Source: Natronogracilivirga saccharolytica (lineage in GTDB: Bacteria; Bacteroidota; Rhodothermia; Balneolales; Natronogracilivirgulaceae). From it: a stretch of 64,000 bases of DNA. The notes beneath the pieces were generated by a model that saw only the letters and a list, made by a program, of their open reading frames with translations, was not told where the DNA came from and searched no databases. The stretch spans positions 1 to 64,000 of the forward strand of contig NZ_JAFIDN010000004.1 in the NCBI RefSeq assembly GCF_017921895.1. The letters are read 5' to 3'. Position numbers and translations under genes: made by a program. Of this stretch, positions 50,392 through 59,579 are shown in pieces; position 1 is the first letter of the stretch, and each line of letters begins with the position of its first letter.

Positions 50392-50910
50392 ATGCAGAAA
50401 CTGAATTTCGACTTATATACATCCAGAAAAGAGGTATTTGAAGCCGTACGTAATTATGTGGACTCGTGTGGTTTTACCATCGCCGATGAAGATGACCAGC
50501 GTCCGTGGGGCGGATTTTTTGTAATTGAGGAGAGCCAGACATCCGAATTTATCAGCACGTTTTTCCCGCACCTGAGTCTTTCTGATTTCGAGGGATACCG
50601 GAAACTGAGTCCCAAATTTCTGATGGTAGCCCCGGGCCAGCGGCTCTCATGGCAATATCATCACCGCCGGTCTGAAATATGGAAAGTAATTGGCGGGGCC
50701 GCAGCTGTTGCAGTAAGTGACAATGATGATGAAACCGAACCCCGTCTTCTGCCGGAAGGAACGGTGGTTGAGCTCGAAAAAGGACAGCGTCACAGACTGA
50801 TAGGAGTGGATCAGTGGGGGATAGTTGCAGAGATCTGGCGTCACACCGACCCGTCACATCCTTCCGATGAAAATGACATAGTGCGCGTACAGGATGATTT
50901 CGGCCGGTAA
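50392..50910 (+). CDS. Cupin protein similar to type II mannose-6-phosphate isomerase
   Basis: 172 residues. A short N-terminal region with ADEDDQRPWGGFFVIEESQ is followed by a cupin: KFLMVAPGQRLSWQYHHRRS, EIWKVIGGAAAVAVS, EGTVVELEKGQRHRLIG and GIVAEIWRH. The metal-binding His, His and Glu (HHRRSE) and the later His are present. It resembles the cupin domain of type II phosphomannose isomerase without the guanylyltransferase part, so it probably interconverts fructose-6-phosphate and mannose-6-phosphate. Next to phosphomannomutase, this makes biochemical sense. Confidence 0.8.
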   Translation: MQKLNFDLYTSRKEVFEAVRNYVDSCGFTIADEDDQRPWGGFFVIEESQTSEFISTFFPHLSLSDFEGYRKLSPKFLMVAPGQRLSWQYHHRRSEIWKVIGGAAAVAVSDNDDETEPRLLPEGTVVELEKGQRHRLIGVDQWGIVAEIWRHTDPSHPSDENDIVRVQDDFGR

Positions 50911-50967
50911 TGCCCATCCGGCGGATGGTTGCATTTTCTTTTGATGGTAAAAGAAGTCGTATTATAT

Positions 50968-51008
50968 AAAAAAAAAAGCTGCACCAGTACGATCATACCG
51001 ATGCAGCT
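50968..51008 (-). terminator. Terminator of the fasciclin gene
   Basis: On the minus strand a 13-bp stem (51008-50996 with 50989-50977, two G-T pairs) has a 6-nt loop and is followed by a long T-run (50976-50968). Confidence 0.85.
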
Positions 51009-51079
51009 ATCATGATGTGGCGTCACTGTTGTCAGAAGGCCGGAAATTATTCCGCACAATCTATTTCAAATGATAATCT

Positions 51080-51976
51080 TTACGGCAGCAGCACTTCGTC
51101 TATGATATGAATCACACCATTCACACCTTCGATATCAACGGTTGAAATATTTGAACTGCCATTGATTGTCGCAGCTCCGTCAGCAACTTCTACGGTGATG
51201 GATTCACCGCTGAGAGTAGTCACTTCCTGGGTCGGCTGCAGGTCGGAAGAAAACACCTGTGCGTCAACTGCGTGATAGAGAAGAACTTCTGTCAACTCTT
51301 CCACCGAAAGCCCCGCAGCGACATCCTCGATTTCTGCAAATGCTTCATTGGTCGGAGCAAAGACGGTAAATGGTCCGTCCCCGGAAAGCGTTTCTGCAAG
51401 GTCTGCATCAATCACTGCCTCGACAAGTGATGACAGGAAGTAGCGCTTGACTGCGTTATCCACTATGGTTCCGTAGGCATCCGGCAGAATAACGTTGTCA
51501 ATCACATGAATGACACCGTTCCGCGCTTCAATATCAGCGCTGGTAACCGATGCGGTTCCATTGACTGTGACTCCTGATCCGCCGGCCACAATGAAGATGT
51601 CCTCTTCGGATAATGTTTCGACGGACTGTTCTGCATCCAGCTGGCCTGAGAACACTTCATTTCCCAGAACATGATACAGAAGAATTTCTTCCAGCTGGTC
51701 GGATGAAAGCGACTCAAGTGTACCTTCCGGAAGTGCTTCAAAAGCTTTATCGGTCGGTGCAAAAACAGTATAATCACCGTCTTCGTCCAGAACGCCATCA
51801 AGTCCGGTTGATTGAAGAGCATTCAGAAGAGTTGAGAATTCGTCATCATCCACCACAACATCTGCAATGGAAGGATCGCGGGTATCTGACTGGGTCGTTG
51901 AATCATCAGAGCAGGCTGCCGGAATCAGGGCCGCCGCCAGGAACAGTGCAAGTAAAGATATATTGCTCAATTTCAT
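51080..51976 (-). CDS. Fasciclin (FAS1) double-domain lipoprotein
   Basis: 298 residues from the ATG at 51976 (MKLSNISLLALFLAAALIPA); the frame continues to 52156 but that part lies before the signal peptide. Lipobox IPAAC. Two FAS1 domains follow (about 37-165 and 170-298), each with the conserved YTVFAPTDKAFEAL or FTVFAPTNEAFAEI and a YH motif (LLYHVLG, LLYHAVD), ending NGVIHVIDNVILP and NGVIHIIDEVLLP. FAS1 proteins mediate adhesion or protein contacts at the cell surface. Monocistronic, with its own terminator. Confidence 0.92.
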   Translation of the reverse strand: MKLSNISLLALFLAAALIPAACSDDSTTQSDTRDPSIADVVVDDDEFSTLLNALQSTGLDGVLDEDGDYTVFAPTDKAFEALPEGTLESLSSDQLEEILLYHVLGNEVFSGQLDAEQSVETLSEEDIFIVAGGSGVTVNGTASVTSADIEARNGVIHVIDNVILPDAYGTIVDNAVKRYFLSSLVEAVIDADLAETLSGDGPFTVFAPTNEAFAEIEDVAAGLSVEELTEVLLYHAVDAQVFSSDLQPTQEVTTLSGESITVEVADGAATINGSSNISTVDIEGVNGVIHIIDEVLLP

Positions 51977-52462
51977 AATTACAGGGGTTTGTTGTCTGTT
52001 AGAATTGCTAACGTATATGAACAGGACACAGAAGAGAAAAAATGTGTACATCGTTCCCCGGCAGATGTTTTTTTTTACTTTTCTGAGATCAGCGCAGCAG
52101 ACACAAAATTGGAAATGTGAATTTATCCTTATGTGATCCAGTGAGCTACAAGGCATCCTCGCAACATGAACAGAAAAAAAGGCCGGGTGTTATTGCGCAA
52201 GTTGTTGGGATAAGTTGTCTTTTCGCTCACACGTAAAGATGACATGCTGGGTGAATATTACCATCGAGAGCGCCAGGAGTTCATGCCCGGTCACCATTGC
52301 CAAAGGGTGATCATCATCCAGACAGAGTAACTTCGCCGGACAAGCACCTAATTATGAAATAAAACAGGGGAATCACCCTTTAACAGAGGTATGCCTGATA
52401 ATAAGATATTTTGCCGGATTCTTGATTCTTGGCTAAGAGTAACCGTCTGTTATGTGGCGATA
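51977..52462. other. Intergenic, left edge of an accessory patch
   Basis: 486 bp. The right end borders the first toxin gene. I see no gene, hairpin of note or mobile-element end. Confidence 0.4.
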
Positions 52463-52867
52463 TTAAGAGCCTAAGACATCTAAAGGTTTAGCAGATCGCT
52501 CAGGAAACAAACGAAGGATCTGCTTGTCCATGCTTATCAGTTTGATATCCAGCTCCTCTGCAAGACTGATGAATTCACAGTCGTAGGAAGAACAATCAGA
52601 TTTATCTGCCAGATCATAAACTTGAACTGAGTTTACGTGAAACTCCCGTTCTTTCATTTGATTTTCTGCTTTTTCAGTTATTTGTATTGCTTCCGGCAGA
52701 TCGATTAATTTCTTCCTCATGTAAAGAATGACAACATTCCTGAATTCACTTTTCCACAGAATAGGAGCAACCCATTCCGGATCCCACTGAAATAACTGTT
52801 CGCAAAGTTCCGTATGATCTGATGGCAACCAAAAATGGGCGAGGATGTTTGTGTCAACAACAATCAT
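52463..52867 (-). CDS. PIN-domain toxin (VapC-like)
   Basis: 134 residues. The first PIN Asp is in MIVVDTNILAHFW (D5), the conserved Glu is in LWKSEFRNVV, and the later acidic cluster is in SSYDCEFISLAEELDIKLIS with MDKQIL. This order of acidic residues is that of VapC RNases, which cut tRNA or rRNA when freed from the antitoxin. The start overlaps the end of the upstream ribbon-helix-helix gene by 4 bp, as in other such pairs. Confidence 0.88.
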   Translation of the reverse strand: MIVVDTNILAHFWLPSDHTELCEQLFQWDPEWVAPILWKSEFRNVVILYMRKKLIDLPEAIQITEKAENQMKEREFHVNSVQVYDLADKSDCSSYDCEFISLAEELDIKLISMDKQILRLFPERSAKPLDVLGS

Positions 52868-53103
52868 GGCCTGCCTTGATCAATGGCATCCTGGATCTCT
52901 TCAGCAGACAAACTTCCTCTAACTTTTTTCCTCATCATCCGGGCTTGACGAAGAATTTCATCGGGAGAAACACGCTTCGGCTCCACAGATCGCTCCAAAC
53001 AAGTGATAATTTCGCTATTCATGCTGCGATGTTGAGCTTCTGCCTGTTGCTTCAGTTTGTTGTAAATAGACTCGGGTATATTCTTGACGGTTATACTTGG
53101 CAT
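52864..53103 (-). CDS. Antitoxin, ribbon-helix-helix (FitA/Arc-like)
   Basis: 79 residues, beginning MPSITVKNIPESIYNKLKQQ, then AEAQHRSMNSEIITCLERSV. This is the FitA-type strand-helix-helix DNA-binding fold that also autorepresses the operon. The C-terminal part (RKKVRGSLSAEEIQDAIDQG) would bind the toxin. It is immediately upstream of and overlapping the PIN toxin gene. Confidence 0.88.
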   Translation of the reverse strand: MPSITVKNIPESIYNKLKQQAEAQHRSMNSEIITCLERSVEPKRVSPDEILRQARMMRKKVRGSLSAEEIQDAIDQGRP

Positions 53104-53174
53104 CGTCTTTAGGTTTCGCTATGGTGTAAATATGAAACTAAAAAAGAGGAGGAAATATTGCAAGGGGTGTAGCC

Positions 53175-53262
53175 ATATAACGGCAAACGCATAACCGGCG
53201 TGGGCAACCGGTTATCATGGGGCGAAAAAGCCCCACACGCCCGGTTGATGCGCATGTTGCAC
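53175..53262 (-). repeat. 88-bp imperfect palindrome resembling an integron attC site
   Basis: The outer arms CGCATAACCGGCGTGGGC (53188-53205) and GCCCCACACGCCCGGTTGATGCG (about 53230-53252) pair with bulges. Inside are ATAACCGG/CCGGTTAT (53191-53198 with 53208-53215) and TGGGGC/GCCCCA (53218-53223 with 53230-53235). The ends read ATATAAC (53175) and GTTGCAC (53256), loosely like the AAC/GTT core sites of attC, and the VCR element of Vibrio also starts TATAACxxAACGC-like. It lies directly after the second toxin gene, where a cassette attC would be. It could also be an ordinary palindromic repeat. Confidence 0.45.
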
Positions 53263-53274
53263 GCGTACTTATAA

Positions 53275-53688
53275 TTAAAGCTCAACAAGTTTAATTTCAT
53301 CAAAGATCTGGAAATCCTTGGAGTTAAAAGTCGCAAAATGACGGACTCCATTTGCCAGGCCGATACTTATGATTTCAAAGTCGTGAACTTTTAGCCCTGT
53401 TGGCCGATAACGGTACAAGAGCTCTTTGAAAAGATCCAAGGACTCTTGGTTCGGGAAGAGGATTTGCAAGTTATTGATGATTTCTCCAAGAATATCAGAG
53501 GCAACGTCACTGCTCAGGCCATATCCATTTGGTTTGGTGACAACGGCTAGGAACTCGGAAAGGTTTTTAGAAGTGGTAGTGAGGACAAATTCGGGATGAT
53601 CCAGTATTTTCCGGGCTTGATGAAAAAACCTGGAGTCCTGATCAATGGCGAAAATCAGGATATTGGTATCCACCAAAACCCTATTCAT
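53275..53688 (-). CDS. PIN-domain toxin (VapC-like), second pair
   Basis: 137 residues. The PIN motif VLVDTNILIFAID opens the protein, the Glu is in TTSKNLSEFLAVV, and LKVHDFEIISIGLANGVRHF with FNSKDFQIF supplies the later acidic residues. It is only distantly similar to the toxin at 52463. It overlaps its antitoxin by 8 bp. Expected to be an RNase held inactive by the partner. Confidence 0.87.
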   Translation of the reverse strand: MNRVLVDTNILIFAIDQDSRFFHQARKILDHPEFVLTTTSKNLSEFLAVVTKPNGYGLSSDVASDILGEIINNLQILFPNQESLDLFKELLYRYRPTGLKVHDFEIISIGLANGVRHFATFNSKDFQIFDEIKLVEL

Positions 53689-53860
53689 AAGCGGCAGAGC
53701 GAAGGTTGACCTGATCGAGTTTCCCTTTTAAATGAAGTGCACGAATATTGCGGTTATCCTTTTGTTGCTTTTTCAGTGTATCAAGATAAAGATACACTTT
53801 TTGCACATCGTGCTCAGAAAGCCGATCAATCTCTTTTTTTACTTTGTCTTTGGTAGTCAT
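53681..53860 (-). CDS. Antitoxin partner of the second PIN toxin
   Basis: 59 residues from the ATG at 53860 (MTTKDKVKKEIDRLSEHDVQ); the frame upstream to 53959 is probably not coding. It is helical and charged, ending LHLKGKLDQVNLRSAAYE, a C-terminal motif seen in small antitoxins paired with PIN proteins. No DNA-binding fold is obvious in the N-terminus. Overlap with the toxin start supports the pairing. Confidence 0.75.
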   Translation of the reverse strand: MTTKDKVKKEIDRLSEHDVQKVYLYLDTLKKQQKDNRNIRALHLKGKLDQVNLRSAAYE

Positions 53861-54390
53861 ATAGCAAATGAGTTGGTTTACTACTGCTAATTTAGCTAAC
53901 GGAAACGAAAAATCATAAGTATGATGACCAATCCCGACCAAAAAAGGCGGGAGAGGCAAACAGAGATAAAATGGGAGAGGAAGTGTATTTAGCCATTTAC
54001 AGGCAAAAAAGAAGGATCTAATGATGCAAGCTTGATATGAGCGTAAATGAATTGGGAGAAAAACGCGGTAAGAACGGAATACTCGATTTACAGAAGTTGA
54101 TCGAAAGGTTGTGAATATGCCAAGCGTCTAGCTGGTTATTACATGTCAAAAATATTCATATGGACTGCCTTATATTTCAGCCTCCTCACTTCACAATACT
54201 CATATTTTCTCTTTTTCACATAGCTGCTGACTTTAATCCGGGAGGTAAAGTCGCTACTTGATAGACCGCTCACAGAGCCGAAACCTTAACAATGCGATTT
54301 TGTGAATTTGTGAAAGAGTATTCAGAATTCACTGTTCTGATTTAAAATAACTTACATTATGTGAAAATAGTGCAGAGAGGGAGCCCAAGT
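53861..54390. other. Gene-poor stretch with possible gene debris
   Basis: 530 bp without a convincing gene. Short open pieces (for example a 25-codon frame near 54036-54113, MSVNELGEKRGKNG) may be remnants. Consistent with a decaying accessory region. Confidence 0.4.
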
Positions 54391-54913
54391 TACGTGTCCA
54401 TGCAGCTGTTCCGGTTCATATTATTTTAATCATATTGCTGGCTTTTTTATTCATCAGTTCATCATCCGAGTTTGAGATAAGAGGCACACTGGTTGATCAG
54501 GACCAATCCCCGAACTACCGTTCCTTTTCATGCCCCGGAGTATACGCAGGCTTCGATTGAAATCTACAATATTCTGAGTCAAAAAGTGCTGAGCAGACAG
54601 GCCGAAATTAGTGCAGGCAGTAATTGGATACAGGTTGCTCTTGGAGGTAATGTTTCACAGGGGCAATACATCGTTTGAGTGCAGGGAGTATGTACCAATG
54701 TAGCCGCCCCGGTCAAATTGCCCCTAACGGGCGTTCGCGGCTTCGTCAGTGGTACGATCTCCGACGGGTTCTATTCCCGACGGGCTCTACTGGTCAAGTG
54801 CCGTGCCGTCTGGTTCTGACACGTGGATCATGGACTTCGATAGCGGCTATGCCGGCATATCCGTCACCTATCGGGCAGACGGACCCTCTTTGTGCTGCAT
54901 CAAGGATGAATGA
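54391..54913 (+). pseudogene. Decayed FISUMP-domain lipoprotein gene
   Basis: Pieces of one gene lie in three frames. About 54435-54510 encodes ILLAFLFISSSSEFEIRGTL, a signal peptide and mature start. From about 54493 the frame reads VPFHAPEYTQASIEIYNILS and ISAGSNWIQVALGGNVSQGQ, like the beta-sandwich before FISUMP domains, until an in-frame TGA at 54676, after which the same frame continues VQGVCTNVAAPVK. From 54779 a third frame reads DGLYWSSAVPSGSDTWIMDF, DSGYAGISVTYRADGPS and CCIKDE to a stop at 54911, the classic C-terminus of the Fibrobacter succinogenes major paralogous domain. The centre of the domain is missing. Clearly inactive. Confidence 0.78.
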
Positions 54914-55064
54914 ATCAGTCCACTTAACTATACTCAGTAAATACTGTTTTGGAAAAGTCTAATGAGCGTCAGCTTTATATAATGAAATGCTTTTTTTGAA
55001 AACCCCCTTCAGGACGGAATAATCCTGAAAATGTTACACCATAGTTACACCAATATTAAAAACA

Positions 55065-55103
55065 AAAGCCGCAAAATGTTGATGATTAACACCATGCGGC
55101 TTT
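55065..55103 (-). terminator. Terminator of the tRNA-Leu gene
   Basis: The arms AAAGCCGCA (55065-55073) and TGCGGCTTT (55095-55103) are perfect complements. On the minus strand they are followed by TGTTTTTAAT. It begins 8 bp after the tRNA. Confidence 0.8.
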
Positions 55104-55110
55104 AATAGTG

Positions 55111-55192
55111 TACCAGAGGTGGGAGTCGAACCCACACGGCCGAAGCCACACGAGTTTGAGTCGTGCGCGTCTACCAATTCCGCCACTCTGGC
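55111..55192 (-). tRNA. tRNA-Leu (anticodon CAA)
   Basis: 82 nt on the minus strand. The acceptor stem is GCCAGAG with CTCTGGT, and the discriminator A is at 55111. The D region GGCGGAATTGGTAGACGC is typical of tRNA-Leu. The anticodon loop is CTCAAAC (55160-55154) with CAA at 55158-55156. A variable arm GGCTTCGGCC and the T-loop GGGTTCGACTCCC follow. CCA is not encoded. It reads UUG codons. Confidence 0.95.
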
Positions 55193-55470
55193 ATAGATTT
55201 TAAAATTACAAATTCCACAGAGTAAAAGTAAACCCTATTTTCCAATAATGAACGGAAACCTATCGTTGAATGAGAACGTTATATGTTTACGTAAATAAAG
55301 TATGATAAATTCAAATTTCCATACAGGCCTTGGTTTTGGCCAGGGTATTCTGACTTGTTCTCCATCTGTGAGAGGCGGAGCGCTGCATCAGATACTTTGC
55401 AATTCCGGTACTTTTTGAGGCCCATACTTTTTATCTTAGTCATTTTACCCCGTATCTAAAATCATAGTAC
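55193..55470. promoter_or_regulatory. Divergent region between tRNA-Leu and ftsH
   Basis: 278 bp containing the promoters of both genes. Nothing else recognised. Confidence 0.4.
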
Positions 55471-57657
55471 GTGTCAGAAAAGCAAAATAACAAACAGCAG
55501 TCTCAGGACAGGAACCAATCATCATCTCCGCGACAGACTCCCGGCACACCACCAGCCGGACCTTCACGGATTATGATTTTTTATTTCCTTATTGCCGCCA
55601 TACTCGGTATCTGGATCCTGTATTCCTATTATGGAGGACAACTCTCTCCTGACCAGATTCACTACAGCACATTCCGGGCCCAGCTTAAGGATAATAATGT
55701 AAAGGAAATTACCGTCCAGGGTGAACGCATCGAAGGAAAACTGAAAGAGGCAGCCGAGCGCAGGTCTGTTGAAGGGGATACTATCAGCTACACCGAATTT
55801 ATTACCTACATACCATCTTTCGGCGATGACGAACTTATGGCGCTGCTCGAACAGAGCGAAGTGGAAGTAACCACCGTGCCTGAAAGCGATAATACATGGC
55901 TTTACTTCCTCTTTATGACCATGCCATTCCTGCTGATTCTGATCATCGCCATTGCCTGGTACCGGCGTATGAACTCACAGGGGCAGGGAATGTTTTCGAT
56001 TGGCAAAAGCCAGGCGAAACTGCATAAACCAGGTGACGGAAAACAGACCACATTTGATGATGTCGCCGGCGGCGATGAAGCCAAACGCGAACTTCAGGAG
56101 ATCGTTTCCTACCTGAAAGACCCCGGAAAGTTTGAAAAACTCGGGGTTAAAGTGCCCAAAGGTGTTCTGCTATACGGTGCCCCGGGAACAGGTAAAACCC
56201 TGATGGCCAGAGCCGTGGCCGGTGAGGCAGGTGTTCCGTTTTACAGCATCACGGGTTCCGACTTCATGGAAATGCTGGTTGGTGTCGGCGCCAAACGCGT
56301 TCGGGAAATGTTCAAAAACGCAAAAGAAGCTGCTCCTGCTATTATATTTATAGACGAGCTTGACTCCATCGGACGCCGTCGCGGAGCCGGTCTCGGAGGT
56401 GGTCACGATGAACGTGAACAGACACTCAACCAGTTGCTTTCTGAAATGGACGGATTCGAGCCCAATGAGAGCGTAATAATCATGGCTGCAACCAACCGTC
56501 CGGACATTCTGGATAAAGCACTGCTGCGACCCGGCCGATTCAACCGGAGGGTTGAGGTCGGTCTCCCGTCCCAGGAAGACCGTGTCAAGATTCTGCAGAT
56601 TCATGCACGCAATAAACCGATGGCAGACGATGTCGATTTCGAAAATGTGTCAAGAGGTACTCCCGGGTTCAGCGGGGCTGACCTGGAGAACCTGCTAAAC
56701 GAAGCTGCCATGCTGACGGCCCGCGACAACCGGGATAAAATTACACAGCGTGATATCGACCTTGCACGGGATAAAATCATCATGGGCCTGGAGCGCAAAG
56801 GCGTTGTTCTCGAAGAAGAAGAGCGCAGAATGCTGGCCTATCACGAAGCCGGACATGCCATCGTGGCTGCCGTTCTGGATAATACCGACCCTGTCCACAA
56901 AGTTACCATCATTCCGCGCGGACAGGCAATGGGGGTCACACAACAGCTTCCGGAAAGAGATCAGTACCTGTACCGTAAGGAGCATCTTCTGGATCGCCTT
57001 GCCGTAATTATGGGAGGCCGGGCCGCCGAACGGATGATCTTCAACACCGCTACGAGCGGGGCAGAAAATGATCTCAAACAGGTCACCAAACTGGCACGGA
57101 AAATGGTACTTGACTGGGGTATGAGTGACCAGTTCCGGTATACGGCACTGGGCGGCCAGCGCGAAGAAGTATTTCTTGGTGAGCAAATGGGTTCTCAGAG
57201 AGAGTACAGTGATGAAACGGCACGTGAGGCTGACAAGGCAGTTAATGCGATTTTGGAAGAGGCTTATAACCGCGCTGAAGAATTGCTGAAAAAGCACAAA
57301 AAAGCCTTTGACACCCTGGCAGAAATGCTTCTGGACCGCGAAGAGGTCTACGGAGACGAAATACTCAAACTTGTAGGCAAAAAGCCGAAAGCACCTGCCA
57401 AAACAACGGTCGCCGGAAGCATCGGAGGACAAAACGGATCGGGAAGAGATAAAAAGGATGACCGTTCCGAAGAAACTTCCGTGACAAAATCTTCAGACCA
57501 GTCAGCCCGTGATGGGAAGACCGACGGACAGATCAAATCTGATGAAGATAACGCTGATAATGAAAGCGACGATGAATCTGAAAATAACGAAAATCAGTCT
57601 GAGGCCTCCTGGACATCTGAGAAAAACAGCGGAAGCAACAAGGACAATAAATCCTGA
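55471..57657 (+). CDS. ftsH: ATP-dependent zinc metalloprotease FtsH
   Basis: 728 residues with a GTG start (55471). Two membrane helices (about 34-54 and 143-163) frame a short periplasmic domain. The AAA+ domain has Walker A GAPGTGKT (236-243), Walker B IIFIDE (291-296) and second-region-of-homology [11 protein letters not shown]. The protease domain has HEAGH (458-462) with the third zinc ligand D534 in GAENDLKQ. It degrades membrane and short-lived cytoplasmic proteins. A Gln/Ser-rich N-terminal tail and an acidic, Asp/Glu/Ser/Asn-rich C-terminal tail of about 80 residues are longer than in most homologues. Confidence 0.97.
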   Translation: MSEKQNNKQQSQDRNQSSSPRQTPGTPPAGPSRIMIFYFLIAAILGIWILYSYYGGQLSPDQIHYSTFRAQLKDNNVKEITVQGERIEGKLKEAAERRSVEGDTISYTEFITYIPSFGDDELMALLEQSEVEVTTVPESDNTWLYFLFMTMPFLLILIIAIAWYRRMNSQGQGMFSIGKSQAKLHKPGDGKQTTFDDVAGGDEAKRELQEIVSYLKDPGKFEKLGVKVPKGVLLYGAPGTGKTLMARAVAGEAGVPFYSITGSDFMEMLVGVGAKRVREMFKNAKEAAPAIIFIDELDSIGRRRGAGLGGGHDEREQTLNQLLSEMDGFEPNESVIIMAATNRPDILDKALLRPGRFNRRVEVGLPSQEDRVKILQIHARNKPMADDVDFENVSRGTPGFSGADLENLLNEAAMLTARDNRDKITQRDIDLARDKIIMGLERKGVVLEEEERRMLAYHEAGHAIVAAVLDNTDPVHKVTIIPRGQAMGVTQQLPERDQYLYRKEHLLDRLAVIMGGRAAERMIFNTATSGAENDLKQVTKLARKMVLDWGMSDQFRYTALGGQREEVFLGEQMGSQREYSDETAREADKAVNAILEEAYNRAEELLKKHKKAFDTLAEMLLDREEVYGDEILKLVGKKPKAPAKTTVAGSIGGQNGSGRDKKDDRSEETSVTKSSDQSARDGKTDGQIKSDEDNADNESDDESENNENQSEASWTSEKNSGSNKDNKS

Positions 57658-57765
57658 GTGATTTATCTGATTACCGGTACTGCGTCAAAATTATTCAGTC
57701 GAAGATGACCAGTTCCGTTGAACATGCACTTAAGACAGACTCCTGCATATTTAAATGATGTTGTC

Positions 57766-59274
57766 ATGACAAAACGCATTCTGGTTCGTTCAGTTACAGG
57801 TATCCTGATCGTACTTATTGCCGTTGCTGCAATTGTATTTTACCGGGCAATGCAGCTGAGCCACGATATTCCGGAAGTCGATCAGGTTACATATGATGAC
57901 ATTGACCTGGACAGAGCAGTTGAACGTTTATCACAGGCATTGCAATTCAGGACAGTATCAACACAGGAGCTCACATTTTTGTACCGGCCGGAGTTCGACA
58001 GGTTCATTGATTTCCTCGAGGATGAATATCCGGAAGTGCACAACACCCTTGAGCGCGAACGGGTAAACGGCTACACGCTTCTCTTTAAATGGGAAGGTAC
58101 CGACCCGGACCTGCCCGCCGCCATGTTTCAGGGACATTATGATGTGGTTCCGGTGGAACCCGGGACGGAAGACGACTGGACCCATCCGCCCTTCAGCGGA
58201 AACATTTCTGACGGATTTGTCTGGGGACGCGGGGCCATTGACGACAAAAGCGGCATTTTTTCCTACCTCGAAGCGCTGGACTACCTGATAGCGAAGGGAT
58301 ATCAGCCCGGGCGGACCATGTACGTTGCCCTCAACCATGACGAGGAAATCGGTGGCCGCATGGGAGCAAGAAAAGTGGCTGACCTCATGCTCGAGCGCGA
58401 AACCGACATCGCATTTGTTGCCGATGAAGGAATGCCGGTTGCCCAGGAGATTATGGAAGGACTGGAACACCCAATAGCCATGATCGGTGTTGCCGAAAAA
58501 GGATATGTCAGTGTTGAGCTGAATATTCAAAAGGAAGGAGGTCACTCTTCCATGCCTCCCAGACTGACAACCATCGGCGTTTTGAGCTCGGCTATTAAAA
58601 ATCTCAAGGAAAATCCCATGACCGGGCGTTTTGCCGGACTGCTGCGGGAAACGTTTGAGCCTCTGGCACCGGATCTTCCGTTAGCCTACAGACTTGCCCT
58701 GGCTAATTTGTGGCTGTTCGGCGGGATGGTCGAGGAGAGGCTTGGTTATATCCCGCATACCAACGCCGCACTGCGAACCACAACGGCCCCGACCATGTTC
58801 CACGCGGGAGTCAAGGAAAATGTCCTTCCGCAGACAGCACGCGCTGTGGTTAATTTCCGGATTCATCCGGATGACAGCGTTCAGGATGTGCTGGATTACG
58901 TCAGGGAAACCATTGTCAATGATGATATTGAGATTCGGGTGATGGAAGGTGCCCGGGAGCCGTCTCCCATCACACCGACATCTTCGGAATCATTTCAGGC
59001 CATGAAACATACGATCCACGAGATTTTCCCCGGAATCCCTGTAGCGCCATCCATGTTCCTTGCAGCCACAGATGCACGGCACTTCCCGGAAGTGACTGAA
59101 AACCTGCTTCGTTTCCGCCCGATCCGTGCCCGTCCGGACGATGCGGGGCGCATTCACGGCACCGACGAGCGAATCGGCATCGAGAACTTTGGCGAAATGA
59201 TCGCATTCTACATACGGATGATGAAAAACACGACTTCCGGACAGGAGTTCAATACGGGTCAGTTTTCGGAGTGA
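57766..59274 (+). CDS. M20-family metallopeptidase (PM20D1/Gly-X carboxypeptidase-like)
   Basis: About 502 residues from the ATG at 57766; a TTG at 57718 and an ATG at 57724 are possible earlier starts. A single hydrophobic helix (about 9-27) anchors or exports the protein. Zinc-ligand motifs are QGHYDVVPV, WGRGAIDDKSG, NHDEEIGG, ADEGMP and a late HGTDERI. The dimerisation domain lies between (GYVSVELNIQKEGGHSSMPP). Length and motifs fit the PM20D1/CPS1 group that hydrolyses N-acyl or C-terminal peptide bonds outside the cytoplasm. Downstream of ftsH by 108 bp. Confidence 0.88.
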   Translation: MTKRILVRSVTGILIVLIAVAAIVFYRAMQLSHDIPEVDQVTYDDIDLDRAVERLSQALQFRTVSTQELTFLYRPEFDRFIDFLEDEYPEVHNTLERERVNGYTLLFKWEGTDPDLPAAMFQGHYDVVPVEPGTEDDWTHPPFSGNISDGFVWGRGAIDDKSGIFSYLEALDYLIAKGYQPGRTMYVALNHDEEIGGRMGARKVADLMLERETDIAFVADEGMPVAQEIMEGLEHPIAMIGVAEKGYVSVELNIQKEGGHSSMPPRLTTIGVLSSAIKNLKENPMTGRFAGLLRETFEPLAPDLPLAYRLALANLWLFGGMVEERLGYIPHTNAALRTTTAPTMFHAGVKENVLPQTARAVVNFRIHPDDSVQDVLDYVRETIVNDDIEIRVMEGAREPSPITPTSSESFQAMKHTIHEIFPGIPVAPSMFLAATDARHFPEVTENLLRFRPIRARPDDAGRIHGTDERIGIENFGEMIAFYIRMMKNTTSGQEFNTGQFSE

Positions 59275-59319
59275 TCCTTGCTGTCAGATGATGGGCGGCT
59301 GCTCATCACCGAACCGGCA

Positions 59320-59496
59320 TCAGAAACGGGTAATCAGCCAGATAATGATCAGAATGATAAATGCCCATGCCATGGCCATGGTTCCTTTCTGTTCAGGCGG
59401 AAACTCATAGTGGCAATAGCGGCACTCCTCCTCATCCCGTGAAACCTCCATTGCGCACGAGGGGCATTCTTTTGTTTTGTTTCTGCTGCCAAACAT
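59320..59496 (-). CDS. Small zinc-ribbon membrane protein
   Basis: 58 residues from the ATG at 59496 (MFGSRNKTKECPSCAMEVSR). CPSC and CRYC form a zinc ribbon (about 11-29), and one membrane helix (MAWAFIILIIIWLITRF) ends the protein. No function is known for this arrangement; similar short proteins are widespread. A 7-codon longer start at 59517 is possible. Confidence 0.72.
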   Translation of the reverse strand: MFGSRNKTKECPSCAMEVSRDEEECRYCHYEFPPEQKGTMAMAWAFIILIIIWLITRF

Positions 59497-59579
59497 ATCT
59501 CGAATGTACGCAGACACGGGATTATTCGCCAGTTTGAATTAAGATTACCCAGGACTGCCGGAAGCGGAAATTCGGGTTG

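Noticed and set aside
54675-54962. 95-codon open frame over the FISUMP remnant
   Set aside because: It is out of frame with the recognisable FISUMP sequence (frame beginning 54779) and has no signal or domain.
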